This document shows positions 36,303 through 45,724 of a DNA stretch of 64,000 bases, piece after piece. Location of the stretch: positions 895,350 to 959,349 of the forward strand of contig CAVOLQ010000001.1 in the NCBI GenBank assembly GCA_963696875.1, in the 5' to 3' direction. The first letter of the stretch is position 1, and the number at the start of each line of letters is the position of its first letter. The notes beneath the pieces were generated by a model that ran no database searches, had not been told where the DNA came from, and saw only the letters and a list, made by a program, of their open reading frames with translations. The position numbers and the translations under genes were made by a program. The stretch comes from Albibacterium sp963696875. Its GTDB lineage: Bacteria; Bacteroidota; Bacteroidia; Sphingobacteriales; Sphingobacteriaceae.

Positions 36303-37796
36303 TCATGCATTTCGAATCTTACTTCGATTTTTTCCATATAAATAATAAATTGCAACTCCAATAATCATCCAAATTGCCAACCGTTCCCAGCTTTCTTTTG
36401 GGAGTGATGCCATCATAATAACACAAACAACAACCCCTAATATAGGAATTAAAGGTACAAATGGAGTTTTGAATGGTCTCTTTAAATCTGGCTGAGTTTT
36501 ACGTAACACAATAATTCCAATACATACTAAAGAGAAGGCGAAAAGGGTACCGATGCTGACCATATGACCGAGGTCAGAAACAGGAACAAAACCGGCAAAA
36601 ATACTAATGAATACCATAAATATCAGGTTACTTTTCCAAGGCGTTTGTCTTTTTGAAAGATCTGAAAACACCTTTGGTAATAGTCCATCTTTACTCATAC
36701 TATAAAATACTCGGCTTTGTCCTAGCAACATCACTAACATTACTGAGGTATATCCTGTTAAAATGGCAATAATTAAAGCTTGATTTAAGAAGGTGTAGCC
36801 CGTAACAGCAAAAGCAGTAGAAACAGGTCGGGCATCATTGGCAAATTCGGTGTAATTTGCCAGTCCGGTCATCACGTATGAAAATAGAAAATATAGAATA
36901 GTACAGACGATCAAAGAACCAATAATACCTATCGGCATATTTCTTTGGGGATTCTTTGCTTCTTGGGCTGCGGTACTTACCGCGTCAAAACCAATAAAAG
37001 CAAAGAATACAACTCCGGCCCCTCTAAGTATGCCACTGATCCCATAGTGACCAAAATATTCGCTATTGAAGAAATCAAATAATCCAATTTTGCCCGCTTT
37101 AAGCAATTCTTCCCCTTCGTTTACAGGAATATATGGGCTATGGTTAGCTGGGTTTATGAAAGACCAGCCTAAGGCGACGAATATAAGAACTACGGCAACT
37201 TTCACCACAACCAAAACATTGTTAATTAATGAGGAGACCGCAGTCCCACGCATTAATAAAAGTGATAAAAGACAAATAATCACTATGGCAGGTAAATTCA
37301 CAATGCCCCCTTCCACGTGGATGCCATCTATCGCGGTATAAGCTTCCCAAGGGCCATGCAAGAGATACCCTGGAATATCAATTCCAAAGCCTTGTAAAAA
37401 AGTACTGAGGTATTGGGACCAACTGGCACCAACGGTAGCAACAGCTAATGCATATTCAAGTACCAAATCCCATCCAATAATCCATGCCATAAATTCACCC
37501 ATAGTTGCATATGAATAGGTATAAGCACTTCCAGCAACGGGAATCATGGAAGCGAATTCCGCATAGCAAAGTCCAGCAAATCCACAACCAATAGCTGCTA
37601 TGATAAAAGAAATGGTTACTGCGGGACCAGCATTGTCAGCGGCAGCGATTCCAGTAAGTGAAAATAGTCCTGCACCCACGATGGCGCCAACTCCTAGTGC
37701 TACTAAATTAAAGCTCCCGAGTGTACGTTTTAGCGTTCCTTGACCTACTTCTTCAGATTCAGCTATTAAGGTTGGTATAGATTTTTTATACAACAT
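36303..37796 (-). CDS. APC superfamily amino acid permease, cationic amino acid transporter type
   Basis: 497 aa with about 12-14 membrane segments. The N-terminal helix-1 motif GVGAIVGAGLFSLTG and LCYAEFASMIPVAGSAYTYS are CAT/YfnA-like signatures. It should import amino acids across the inner membrane. A short cytoplasmic N terminus and a basic C terminus (GKNRSKIRNA) frame the helices. It is followed by the strong hairpin at 36225-36286. Confidence 0.92.
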   Translation of the reverse strand: MLYKKSIPTLIAESEEVGQGTLKRTLGSFNLVALGVGAIVGAGLFSLTGIAAADNAGPAVTISFIIAAIGCGFAGLCYAEFASMIPVAGSAYTYSYATMGEFMAWIIGWDLVLEYALAVATVGASWSQYLSTFLQGFGIDIPGYLLHGPWEAYTAIDGIHVEGGIVNLPAIVIICLLSLLLMRGTAVSSLINNVLVVVKVAVVLIFVALGWSFINPANHSPYIPVNEGEELLKAGKIGLFDFFNSEYFGHYGISGILRGAGVVFFAFIGFDAVSTAAQEAKNPQRNMPIGIIGSLIVCTILYFLFSYVMTGLANYTEFANDARPVSTAFAVTGYTFLNQALIIAILTGYTSVMLVMLLGQSRVFYSMSKDGLLPKVFSDLSKRQTPWKSNLIFMVFISIFAGFVPVSDLGHMVSIGTLFAFSLVCIGIIVLRKTQPDLKRPFKTPFVPLIPILGVVVCVIMMASLPKESWERLAIWMIIGVAIYYLYGKNRSKIRNA

Positions 37797-38018
37797 AAAT
37801 TAAGTGTGATTTTAATTTTTTTTTATAGAAATTGACTTTCTGAAACCAAACGTACAAATTTTAAATTTTAAATTACAAAATAAGCTGCGATTTACGCTGG
37901 TCGGGTATTTTTTTGATCAAATTGTACTACTTGCAAAGCATTCATAAATAATGTGTGAATTTTAAAACTATACATCTAGTTACATGTTTTTTTTAAGATT
38001 AAAATAAAAAAATTCGTT

Positions 38019-38192
38019 ATGGCAAAGTATCCAAAAGAAGCTCAGCAAAAAGTCGAAAAGGCAATGCATGAAAAAAAGGAAGGTAAATTAAAATCTTCAA
38101 GCGGTAAAAAGGTTACTTCAGATAAGCAAGCTGTAGCCATTGGCCTCGCGGAGGCTAGAAAAGCCGGAGCAAAAGTGCCAAAAAAGAAATAA
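38019..38192 (+). CDS. small basic protein, DUF6496 family
   Basis: 57 aa, Lys-rich (about one residue in four). MAKYPKEAQQKVEKAMHEKK and the C-terminal IGLAEARKAGAKVPKKK are the DUF6496 pattern, common in Bacteroidetes. It is too short for many gene finders. Charge and size suggest nucleic-acid binding, but function is unknown. It ends 23 bp before ppsA on the same strand, so the two may share a transcript. Confidence 0.85.
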   Translation: MAKYPKEAQQKVEKAMHEKKEGKLKSSSGKKVTSDKQAVAIGLAEARKAGAKVPKKK

Positions 38193-38215
38193 GAGCCCAA
38201 TGGTCGCTATCAAAA

Positions 38216-40591
38216 ATGAGCTCGTATATCATTCCTTTCAAAAATCTTGACCTTACCAATTTGCCTGAAGTGGGAGGTAAGAATGCATCGCTTGGCGAGA
38301 TGTTTAATAAACTTAATTCCTTTGGAGTTAAAGTGCCAGATGGTTTTGCAATAACCGTAAGGTCCTATCGCGATTTTCTTTCAGAAAACAACCTCTCTGA
38401 ACCACTTAAAACGTTATTGGATTCAATTGATAGTAAAACTCTCATCAACTTAAAAGAGGTAGGCAGCAAATGCAGAGCACTGATAGCAGACGGAATAATT
38501 TCTGATAAGGTAAAAAGCGCAATTGAAAACGCTTATCGACTTTTGCAAGGAAGTCAAAGCAATTTAGCAGTTGCAGTACGCAGTAGCGCAACAGCAGAAG
38601 ATCTGCCAAAAGCAAGTTTCGCCGGACAACATGATTCATTTTTAAATGTGACAGGAAAAGAAAATTTAATTATAGCTGTAAAGAGATGTTATGAATCTTT
38701 ATTTAACGATCGAGCAATAAAATATCGAATTGATAATGGATTTGATCATCTACAAGTCGGTTTATCTGTTGGAGTGCAATACATGGTACGTTCAGATAAA
38801 GCTTGTGCGGGAGTAATTTTTACCATCGACCCAGAGAGTGGTTTTAAAAATTCCGTATACATAACAGGTTCTTGGGGCCTTGGAGAGAATGTGGTACAAG
38901 GGGCGGTGAATCCAGATGAGTATTGGGTATTTAAACCTACTTTGCAAAAAGGGAAAAACGCAATCATCAGTCGAAAAAAAGGACAGAAAGAAAATACAAT
39001 GGTGTATAATGAAACCACTGAAACTGGAAGCCCCATAAAGAATATAGAAACACCTTTATTTAAACGTAAATCGTGGATTTTGTTGAACAGTGAAGTGACG
39101 CAGTTAGCCAAATGGAGTTGTGAAATCGAAAACCATTATAATTGTCCAATGGATATTGAATGGGCAAAAGATGGCACAGATAATAATATTTATATTGTAC
39201 AAGCTAGACCCGAAACTGTTCAGTCACAAAAAACGGATCATCATATTAATAGCTACAAATTAAAAGAACAGGGGAAGGTGTTAGCTAAAGGAAAGGCCGT
39301 CGGGAATAAAATAATCAGTGGCCGCGCATGCATTATTCATTCCTTAGCAGAAGCGGATAAATTGCAAGATGGAGATATCATCATTGCAGACAGCACGAAC
39401 CCTGATTGGAATTCCCTTTTACGAAAGGCGGTTAGTATTATAACCAATAAAGGCGGACGGACCAGCCATGCCTCAATTGTTGCTCGTGAATTAGGCATTT
39501 CTGCCGTTGTAGGAACCGGAAACGCGACGGATGTAATTCACGATGGACAAATGGTTACGGTGGATAATACAGAAGGCGATGAAGGGAATGTCTTGGATGG
39601 GGAAATCCCATATGAGGTAATTACAACAGACTTAACCAAAGTGCCAGTAGTGAAAACCACTCCCTTGTTCATTCTTGCTAATCCAGAACGGGCATTTGAA
39701 TTATCACATTATCCGGCAAGAGGAGTGGGCTTGTTGCGCATGGAATTCATTATAAATAATAGCATTCGAATTCACCCGATGGCATTGGCGCAGTTTGAGC
39801 GTTTAGAGGAAGGCTCTGTTAAAGAGGTTATTGCTCAAATTACCGGCGATTACGAAGTTAAAAGCGATTATTTTGTTCATAACTTGGCGGAAGCCATTGC
39901 CATGGTCGCAGCGGCATTTTTTCCCAACGAAGTAATCTTACGGACAAGTGATTTTAAATCCAATGAATATGCTTCTCTTATTGGTGGACAATTTTTTGAG
40001 CCAAAAGAAGACAATCCTATGATTGGTTTCAGGGGTGCCTCTCGTTATTATGATGAACGCTACAAGGAAGGCTTTAGATTAGAATGTGAAGCCATTTTGA
40101 AAGTCAGAAATGAAATGGGACTGACGAACCTAAAAGTGATGATCCCCTTTTGCAGAACTATACAAGAAGCAGAAACGGTGTTACAAACGATGGAGTCCTT
40201 CGGATTGAAGCGTCATGAAAATGGATTGGAGATTTACGTAATGGTCGAGATCCCTAGCAATGTAATCTTAGCCGATAAATTCGCGCAATTATTTGATGGT
40301 TTTTCTATAGGTTCTAATGACCTTACCCAACTAACTTTAGGATTAGACAGGGATTCTGAAATAGTTAGCCACCTATTTGATGAAAACAATGAGGCAGTAA
40401 CATTGCTGATTGCGAAAGCAATTAAAGCGGCAAAAAAAGCGGGCATTAAAATTGGTCTGTGCGGCCAAGCACCGAGCGATTTTCCAGCGTATTCACAGTT
40501 TCTTGTAGAAAAAGGAATTGATTCTATTTCATTTACCCCCGACGCATTGATTAAAGGGATTGAAAATATAGCAAAGGCTGAAACAAGGTGA
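38216..40591 (+). CDS. ppsA: phosphoenolpyruvate synthase
   Basis: 791 aa. N-terminal ATP-grasp pyruvate-binding domain (about 10-335, GGKNASLGEMF, AVRSSATAEDLP), central phospho-histidine domain with H418 in GGRTSHAS, and C-terminal PEP-binding barrel with catalytic Cys in GLCGQAPSD. It makes PEP from pyruvate and ATP for gluconeogenesis. Length and motifs are typical. Its 3' end faces the reductase gene on the opposite strand 38 bp away. Confidence 0.95.
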   Translation: MSSYIIPFKNLDLTNLPEVGGKNASLGEMFNKLNSFGVKVPDGFAITVRSYRDFLSENNLSEPLKTLLDSIDSKTLINLKEVGSKCRALIADGIISDKVKSAIENAYRLLQGSQSNLAVAVRSSATAEDLPKASFAGQHDSFLNVTGKENLIIAVKRCYESLFNDRAIKYRIDNGFDHLQVGLSVGVQYMVRSDKACAGVIFTIDPESGFKNSVYITGSWGLGENVVQGAVNPDEYWVFKPTLQKGKNAIISRKKGQKENTMVYNETTETGSPIKNIETPLFKRKSWILLNSEVTQLAKWSCEIENHYNCPMDIEWAKDGTDNNIYIVQARPETVQSQKTDHHINSYKLKEQGKVLAKGKAVGNKIISGRACIIHSLAEADKLQDGDIIIADSTNPDWNSLLRKAVSIITNKGGRTSHASIVARELGISAVVGTGNATDVIHDGQMVTVDNTEGDEGNVLDGEIPYEVITTDLTKVPVVKTTPLFILANPERAFELSHYPARGVGLLRMEFIINNSIRIHPMALAQFERLEEGSVKEVIAQITGDYEVKSDYFVHNLAEAIAMVAAAFFPNEVILRTSDFKSNEYASLIGGQFFEPKEDNPMIGFRGASRYYDERYKEGFRLECEAILKVRNEMGLTNLKVMIPFCRTIQEAETVLQTMESFGLKRHENGLEIYVMVEIPSNVILADKFAQLFDGFSIGSNDLTQLTLGLDRDSEIVSHLFDENNEAVTLLIAKAIKAAKKAGIKIGLCGQAPSDFPAYSQFLVEKGIDSISFTPDALIKGIENIAKAETR

Positions 40592-40629
40592 CGCAAAAAG
40601 AATAAGAAAGAAATCCCTATTTAACTTGT

Positions 40630-41349
40630 TTAATAACCTGAAAATTCTTCAGTGCGGATATTATCGTCATCCACTCCGGCGTCGTTAAGCGTTTTACGTA
40701 CCGCGGTTACCATCGCTTTCGGACCTGATAGATAATAAATGGGTTTTTGCAAATCAATAATATATTTTTCTAACATTTCTTTTGTAAAGAAACCCCTTTC
40801 CCCATTCCATTCTTGATCGGAACCTTCCATATCCGTCATAGATGGCACGAAAATAATGTTTTTATTTCTTTCTTGAAGACCGTTTAGATCGATTAAAAAT
40901 GCTGCATCGTTTGGGGTCTTATTAGAATAGAAAACAAATATTTTATGAGGCGCAATATCATGCGTGGCCTGCAATAGAATACTTCTCACCGGGGTAATTC
41001 CAATGCCGCCGGTAAGAAATACCGCTGGAATACCAGTATTATTATGAAGGGTGAAAGAGCCAAAAGGCGCATCAAAGGTAACTTCGGTGCCAATAGGCAT
41101 ATCTTTCATCTCCCGTTTAAACGCCGTATCCCGCATTCTGGTAGTAAACATAATATCATCTTCATAAGGCGCGCAACTGATCGTGAAGCCACGTGTATTT
41201 CCCTCGGCGTCAGTTTGCGAAGGATTAATTAGTGTGTAGTCAGCAAACTGACCAGCTTTATAAACAAAGTCTTTAGGTTTCTCAAAATGAAATGCCATAG
41301 TGCCAGAGGCAATATCCTCCTTGCCTTTTAGTTTAATTTTATAGGGCAT
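40630..41349 (-). CDS. ferredoxin-NADP reductase-like FAD/NAD(P)-binding oxidoreductase
   Basis: 239 aa from the ATG at 41349 (MPYKIKLKGK). An FAD-binding barrel (about 1-105, with RGFTISCAP as the flavin motif) is followed by an NAD(P) domain with FLTGGIGITPVRSI. No 2Fe-2S domain is fused. It probably shuttles electrons between NAD(P)H and a small carrier. A frame starting at 41394 would add 15 hydrophobic residues not expected in this family, so I use the inner start. Confidence 0.87.
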   Translation of the reverse strand: MPYKIKLKGKEDIASGTMAFHFEKPKDFVYKAGQFADYTLINPSQTDAEGNTRGFTISCAPYEDDIMFTTRMRDTAFKREMKDMPIGTEVTFDAPFGSFTLHNNTGIPAVFLTGGIGITPVRSILLQATHDIAPHKIFVFYSNKTPNDAAFLIDLNGLQERNKNIIFVPSMTDMEGSDQEWNGERGFFTKEMLEKYIIDLQKPIYYLSGPKAMVTAVRKTLNDAGVDDDNIRTEEFSGY

Positions 41350-41583
41350 AGTTAAAATAGAATAAAACAGGGTTATGTAACAAACATCTTTCAACTTGTT
41401 TTGTTTTATATAATTAATAACTATATTTAGAGTGTGATCATAAAATATTTAGATTAAGGTCTTGGTTATTAACTATGAGAATTTAAAACCTACGATAGCA
41501 TCATTGCGAAGGCGGTTATGATAAAAGGGATTACTTCACTGCACACAAAGGGTCAGCTCGTTCCCGATTAAAAAAACGATAGA

Positions 41584-42324
41584 ATGGAGAAACCTATTTT
41601 AAAAGTTTTTGAAAATATCGACGAGTTACTAAATTCGCTGGCTACTTTTTTAATCAAAATTGCAAATGAAGCTATCGAAGAAAAAGGAGAATTTACACTC
41701 AGTCTATCTGGCGGAAACTCGCCTAAAAGATTATATGAACTTCTTGCTTCAGAGGCTTATAAATATCAAGTTGATTGGAATAAAGTCCATTTTTATTTCG
41801 GAGACGAGCGCTATGTACCATCGGAAAGCCCGAAAAGTAATGCCTTAATGGTGAAAAATGTATTATTTGATCCTTTAGCCATCCCAAAGTCTAATTTCCA
41901 TACTATCAACACTTCATTAAAACCAGAAGACTCAGCGCAAAACTACCTAGAAGAGTTGAAATCGCATTTCAAAGACAGGCCGATTCAGTTTGATCTTATT
42001 CTGCTCGGTCTAGGGGATGATGCACATACTGCCTCCTTATTTCCAAATACCGAAGTATTGTTTGACACACATCCATCTGTTAGAGCAGTTTTTGTTAAGC
42101 AACTGGATGCGTACCGAATTACTTTCAATGCCCCTTTAATCAATCAAGCAAACCACGTTGCTTTTTTGGTTTACGGGGAAAATAAAGCAGAAGCTGTAAA
42201 GCTTGCGCTAGGAAAGGAACATAATATTGAGAAATACCCCTCACAGTTAATCCATCCCGATCATGGCTCGGTTTATTGGTTTTTAGACGAAGTAGCAGCA
42301 GCTATTAATGATAATTCAAGTTAA
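41584..42324 (+). CDS. pgl: 6-phosphogluconolactonase
   Basis: 246-aa SOL/DevB-type enzyme of the pentose phosphate pathway. FTLSLSGGNSPKRLYELL (about 38-55), WNKVHFYFGDERYVP, and LGLGDDAHTASLFP with the catalytic His are present. It hydrolyses 6-phosphogluconolactone in the cytoplasm. zwf and gnd, often neighbours, are not in this window. Confidence 0.93.
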   Translation: MEKPILKVFENIDELLNSLATFLIKIANEAIEEKGEFTLSLSGGNSPKRLYELLASEAYKYQVDWNKVHFYFGDERYVPSESPKSNALMVKNVLFDPLAIPKSNFHTINTSLKPEDSAQNYLEELKSHFKDRPIQFDLILLGLGDDAHTASLFPNTEVLFDTHPSVRAVFVKQLDAYRITFNAPLINQANHVAFLVYGENKAEAVKLALGKEHNIEKYPSQLIHPDHGSVYWFLDEVAAAINDNSS

Positions 42325-42424
42325 ACGGTAATAGTTTTCAAAACTAAAAGTCGATAACAGTGATTTATTGTACTATTGGCGATATGCCAAATAATTATTA
42401 ATTTTATCAACAAAAATTTACTTT

Positions 42425-43672
42425 ATGATATCTAATTTTAAATTCTTAGGAATTACAGCAGGACTCGCGATATTAGTTGCCTCTTGCAATTCGTCGGCAT
42501 CTTCAGATGCAAGTAACCAAGCTGCGGGAGAGGCAGACACGGTTCTGCTTCCACCAGTGGAAACAGTGGCCCCCAATTCAGCTTATCAGCCAGCCTTCGC
42601 TGGACAGACAAGGGTCGATGGTATTAAAACAACTACGCCTTATCAAGTAACAGTATTAAGTGAAGGATTGACTAAGCCATGGGGTATTAAAAGCCTTCCA
42701 GATGGCAGATTTCTAATTACCGAAAAAGAAGGTGTGATGCGTATCGCATCTGCTGATGGAACTTTGAGTGCAAAAATCACTGGCATACCAGCAGTTAATG
42801 ATAAGGGACAGGGCGGATTATTAGGGGTAACCATTGATCCCGATTTTACAAATAACCGCATGGTCTATTGGGTGTTTTCGGATAATACCCCTCAAGGGAA
42901 CTTGACTGCAGTAGCCAAAGGCAAGTTGTCAGATGATGAATCGAAAATTGAAAATACGCAGGTAATTTACCGTGCAACTCCCGCACATAAAAGTGCTTTA
43001 CACTATGGAGGAAGAATTCTTTTCGATAAAACAGGAAACCTTTTTGTGAGTACGGGTGAGCGTTCAGACCTAGAAACCCGTCCATTGGCTCAAGATTTAA
43101 ATGCAGCCCTAGGTAAGATACTTCGTATCACAACGGATGGAAAACCAGCTCCAGGCAATCCATTTGAGGGAAGAAGTGACGCAAGACCGGAAATCTATTC
43201 CTATGGACATAGAAACCCTGAAGGAATTGCTATCAACCCAGCTACTGGAGATTTATGGGAAGCAGAATTTGGCCCACGAGGTGGTGATGAAGTAAACCTT
43301 ATCCTTCCAGGCAAGAATTATGGCTGGCCAACCATTACCTACGGCATTGAATATAGCGGTGAAAAAATTGGCGATAGCATTCAACAAAAAGAAGGCATGG
43401 AGCAGCCAGTCTACTATTACGATCCGTCTATATCTCCAAGTGGAATTAGTTTCTACAGCAGCGACGTGATCCCAGAATGGAATAATAACTTATTTATTGG
43501 AGCATTAAGCGGGATGCATATCGCAAGATTAGTCATTGAAAATAACAAAGTAGTCGCCGAAGAACGGTTATTGGCCGACGAATCGCAACGTTTCAGAGAT
43601 GTCACACAGGGGAACGATGGTGCCCTCTATGCCATAACCGACCAAGGAAGACTATATAGAATTGGAAAATAA
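42425..43672 (+). CDS. PQQ-dependent sugar dehydrogenase, lipoprotein (GSDH/Asd type)
   Basis: 415 aa. A signal sequence ends in lipobox LVASC (Cys about residue 21), then a Ser/Ala linker, then a six-bladed propeller of the glucose/sorbosone dehydrogenase family: GLTKPWGIKSLPDG, GGLLGVTIDPDF, HYGGRILFD, YGHRNPEGIA and FGPRGGDEVN. It probably oxidises aldoses at the periplasmic or outer surface using PQQ. It has its own terminator (43693-43734). Confidence 0.9.
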   Translation: MISNFKFLGITAGLAILVASCNSSASSDASNQAAGEADTVLLPPVETVAPNSAYQPAFAGQTRVDGIKTTTPYQVTVLSEGLTKPWGIKSLPDGRFLITEKEGVMRIASADGTLSAKITGIPAVNDKGQGGLLGVTIDPDFTNNRMVYWVFSDNTPQGNLTAVAKGKLSDDESKIENTQVIYRATPAHKSALHYGGRILFDKTGNLFVSTGERSDLETRPLAQDLNAALGKILRITTDGKPAPGNPFEGRSDARPEIYSYGHRNPEGIAINPATGDLWEAEFGPRGGDEVNLILPGKNYGWPTITYGIEYSGEKIGDSIQQKEGMEQPVYYYDPSISPSGISFYSSDVIPEWNNNLFIGALSGMHIARLVIENNKVVAEERLLADESQRFRDVTQGNDGALYAITDQGRLYRIGK

Positions 43673-43692
43673 ATCTCCTGATGTAAACGTCG

Positions 43693-43734
43693 TTATGCCT
43701 GCCTGCTGTTTTTAAAATGGCAGGCATAATTTTT
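43693..43734 (+). terminator. intrinsic terminator after the sugar dehydrogenase
   Basis: An 11-bp perfect stem (TTATGCCTGCC at 43693-43703, GGCAGGCATAA at 43719-43729) with a 15-nt loop is followed by TTTTTA. Confidence 0.8.
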
Positions 43735-43808
43735 ATTTATTCTCCGGCTGGAAAGAAGGGCATGGGGAGTAAAAAAGGTATTGAATCTCAAGCTTATTTC
43801 TTTTAAAG

Positions 43809-44798
43809 TTAATTCAACAAGTCGATAAACTCTTCTTTTGAGATTTTCCCTAAATAATATTGGATGTCAATATCTTTTAAAGCCTCCGCAATTCCTGCTC
43901 GATGGTAAGGTCTATTTAGAAGTGCGTTTTCGATATCCTTTATTTCTCCCAGGCCAAAGAAGTCACCATAGATTGAAGCCTGATTAATCAAACCTTGATG
44001 GACATCTAAACGAACTTCTACAGTTCCAGATGGAAAGCGTTTAGATTTAATGATATTAAAATTAGGAGAAGCACCATAATTCCATGTCCATTGCTGGTAT
44101 TTTTCTTGGCTGATTTCATGAATGATTTCCCAATCTGTCTGATTTAAGTGATACTCATGAACTTGCCCGTGCTCATGAAAGATCGCTTTCAATATAGTTT
44201 CTTTAAATTCTTCCATTTGAAGAGGAGAGGGCAAGAATTCATTGATGTTTGCAACCCTAGATCGAATAGACTTTATACCTTTTGACGCTATTTTAGCATC
44301 ACTAACTTTTAGGGCATTAACAATTTCGTCAATATTAGAATCAAGCATTAAGGTGCCATGTGAAAACATTCTTCCTTTTTGAGAAAACTGGGCGTTTCCA
44401 GAGATTTTACGCTCGCCAACAATGATGTCATTTCTGCCACTTAATTCAGCAGGAACACCCATCTTATTTAACGCATCTACAATTGGTTGGGTGAATTTTT
44501 TGAAGTTATGGAAGCTGTTCCCATCATCGGCTGTAATAAAGCTAAAATTTAAGTTCCCTAAGTCATGGTATACCGCACCTCCACCAGACAATCGCCTTAC
44601 TACTTTAATGTCTTTAGCATCTATATAAGGTTTATTGATCTCCTCTAAAGTATTTTGGTTTTTTCCGATAATGATGGATGGAGAATTTATATAAAAAAGG
44701 AAATAGCTGTCATCGCTGGGAATGTGTTTTAGTACATATTCCTCCAATGCGAGATTGATCGCTGGATTGGTAATGCCCTCATTGTCAATAAATTTCAT
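43809..44798 (-). CDS. lplA: lipoate-protein ligase
   Basis: 329 aa from the ATG at 44798 (MKFIDNEGITNPAINLALEE). The lipoate-binding motif RRLSGGGAVYHDLGNLNFSF is near residues 71-90, and the C-terminal accessory domain is present. It attaches free lipoate to dehydrogenase and glycine-cleavage proteins. A frame from 44849 is rejected because a consensus promoter box lies inside it. Confidence 0.92.
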   Translation of the reverse strand: MKFIDNEGITNPAINLALEEYVLKHIPSDDSYFLFYINSPSIIIGKNQNTLEEINKPYIDAKDIKVVRRLSGGGAVYHDLGNLNFSFITADDGNSFHNFKKFTQPIVDALNKMGVPAELSGRNDIIVGERKISGNAQFSQKGRMFSHGTLMLDSNIDEIVNALKVSDAKIASKGIKSIRSRVANINEFLPSPLQMEEFKETILKAIFHEHGQVHEYHLNQTDWEIIHEISQEKYQQWTWNYGASPNFNIIKSKRFPSGTVEVRLDVHQGLINQASIYGDFFGLGEIKDIENALLNRPYHRAGIAEALKDIDIQYYLGKISKEEFIDLLN

Positions 44799-44828
44799 TC
44801 TTTTTGGATTTTGAGGATACTGTAAAAT

Positions 44829-44836
44829 CAAAGATA
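44829..44836 (-). promoter_or_regulatory. -7 promoter box of lplA
   Basis: Minus-strand TATCTTTG fits TAnnTTTG and ends 30 nt before the ATG at 44798. It decides the start against the longer frame. Confidence 0.55.
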
Positions 44837-44889
44837 TAGAAATTTGCAACCAAAATCAGTAGGAATTTTTTAATCTAAATTTTGAATCC

Positions 44890-44929
44890 ATAAAAAAGAG
44901 GCTGTTTCATCAATATTGAAGCAGCCTCT
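44890..44929 (-). terminator. intrinsic terminator of the Met/Lys/Asp repeat gene
   Basis: A 13-bp stem (44897-44909 with 44917-44929, one G-U pair) is followed on the minus strand by a run of six T. Confidence 0.88.
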
Positions 44930-44944
44930 AAAAGTCACAGATGT

Positions 44945-45409
44945 TTATATCGGCTGCACTACTTTTGGCGGCTCCATTTTATTTTTATCCATCTTGTTTT
45001 TGTCCATCTTTTCTTTGTCCATCTTGTCTTTGTCCATCTTGTCTTTGTTCATCTTGTTTTGGTCCATCTTGTTATGGTCCATCATATTTCGATCCATATT
45101 ATGAATCATCCCTTTTTCATCAAGGTATTGACCTTCCTTTAGATGAACGACTTTATTATCTTTCATAACCACCTCACCATTAGGTCGAATCCAAACATCT
45201 CCTACACGAGTTTCTGTCATCATCATAGTTGATTTTCCATCTTTCCATTCCATCACTTTGCCGTCTTTTAGTACAAAATGATGTTTATTTTTATCCATCT
45301 GCATTTTGGACTCTTTGTGTTCTTCTTTTTTGGTTTCTTTTTTAACTTGTGCTGAAGCGCTAAATCCTATCCAGGCAAATAACGCAACAAATAAAAATAA
45401 TCTTTTCAT
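44945..45409 (-). CDS. secreted Met/Lys/Asp-repeat protein, DUF6799-like
   Basis: 154 aa with a signal peptide ending near residue 20 (SASAQ). A central part (about 45-100: HHFVLKDGKVMEWKDGK, then GEVVMKDNKVVHLKEGQ) has the DUF6799 repeat pattern. The C terminus (about 105-145) is a run of five-residue units of the KMDKD type, ending in EPPKVVQPI. It is probably periplasmic; Met and His could bind metal, but this is a guess. The repeat DNA at 44988-45092 is prone to copy-number change. Confidence 0.75.
   Translation of the reverse strand: MKRLFLFVALFAWIGFSASAQVKKETKKEEHKESKMQMDKNKHHFVLKDGKVMEWKDGKSTMMMTETRVGDVWIRPNGEVVMKDNKVVHLKEGQYLDEKGMIHNMDRNMMDHNKMDQNKMNKDKMDKDKMDKEKMDKNKMDKNKMEPPKVVQPI
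44988..45092. repeat. seven tandem 15-bp units inside the DUF6799-like gene
   Basis: Units of the form TCCATCTTGTCTTTG (plus strand) start at 44988, 45003, 45018, 45033, 45048, 45063 and 45078. Units 3 and 4 are almost identical; the outer ones diverge. Each unit encodes five residues, so changes in number keep the frame. Confidence 0.92.
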
Positions 45410-45724
45410 ATTGTTTTTTTTAATAATTGATACCTGTTACTGTAATTAATATCGATAACAATCTAGAAGAAGTAGTGTTTCAACTAAATAAAAAATAAAG
45501 TAATTTACTAGAGTCAACTGAATAATGGAAATAAATAAAGTGAAATTGCATAATTAATTTATTTTAGTATCTTCGTTTAGTATAGTTTATTTAATGTCAT
45601 ATTTAATTGAAAATGAATTCGAAATGAACTTTTAAGACTCATAACCCACAATTTATAAACAAGTTGAGTGAAATGAGTTCATACATGCAAAATAGAATCG
45701 AACTTTAATTAATAATTTAACCTG
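45410..45724. promoter_or_regulatory. AT-rich divergent intergenic region
   Basis: This is the upstream region of two diverging genes. On the plus strand, TATCTTCG (45568-45575) with ATTG 19 nt upstream (45545-45548) is a one-mismatch-per-box promoter candidate, giving the next gene a leader of about 150 nt. No gene or stable RNA is apparent. Confidence 0.4.

Noticed and set aside
44988..45092. Tandem repeat as a CRISPR-like array
   Set aside because: Units are contiguous 15-bp codon repeats inside a coding frame, with no spacers.
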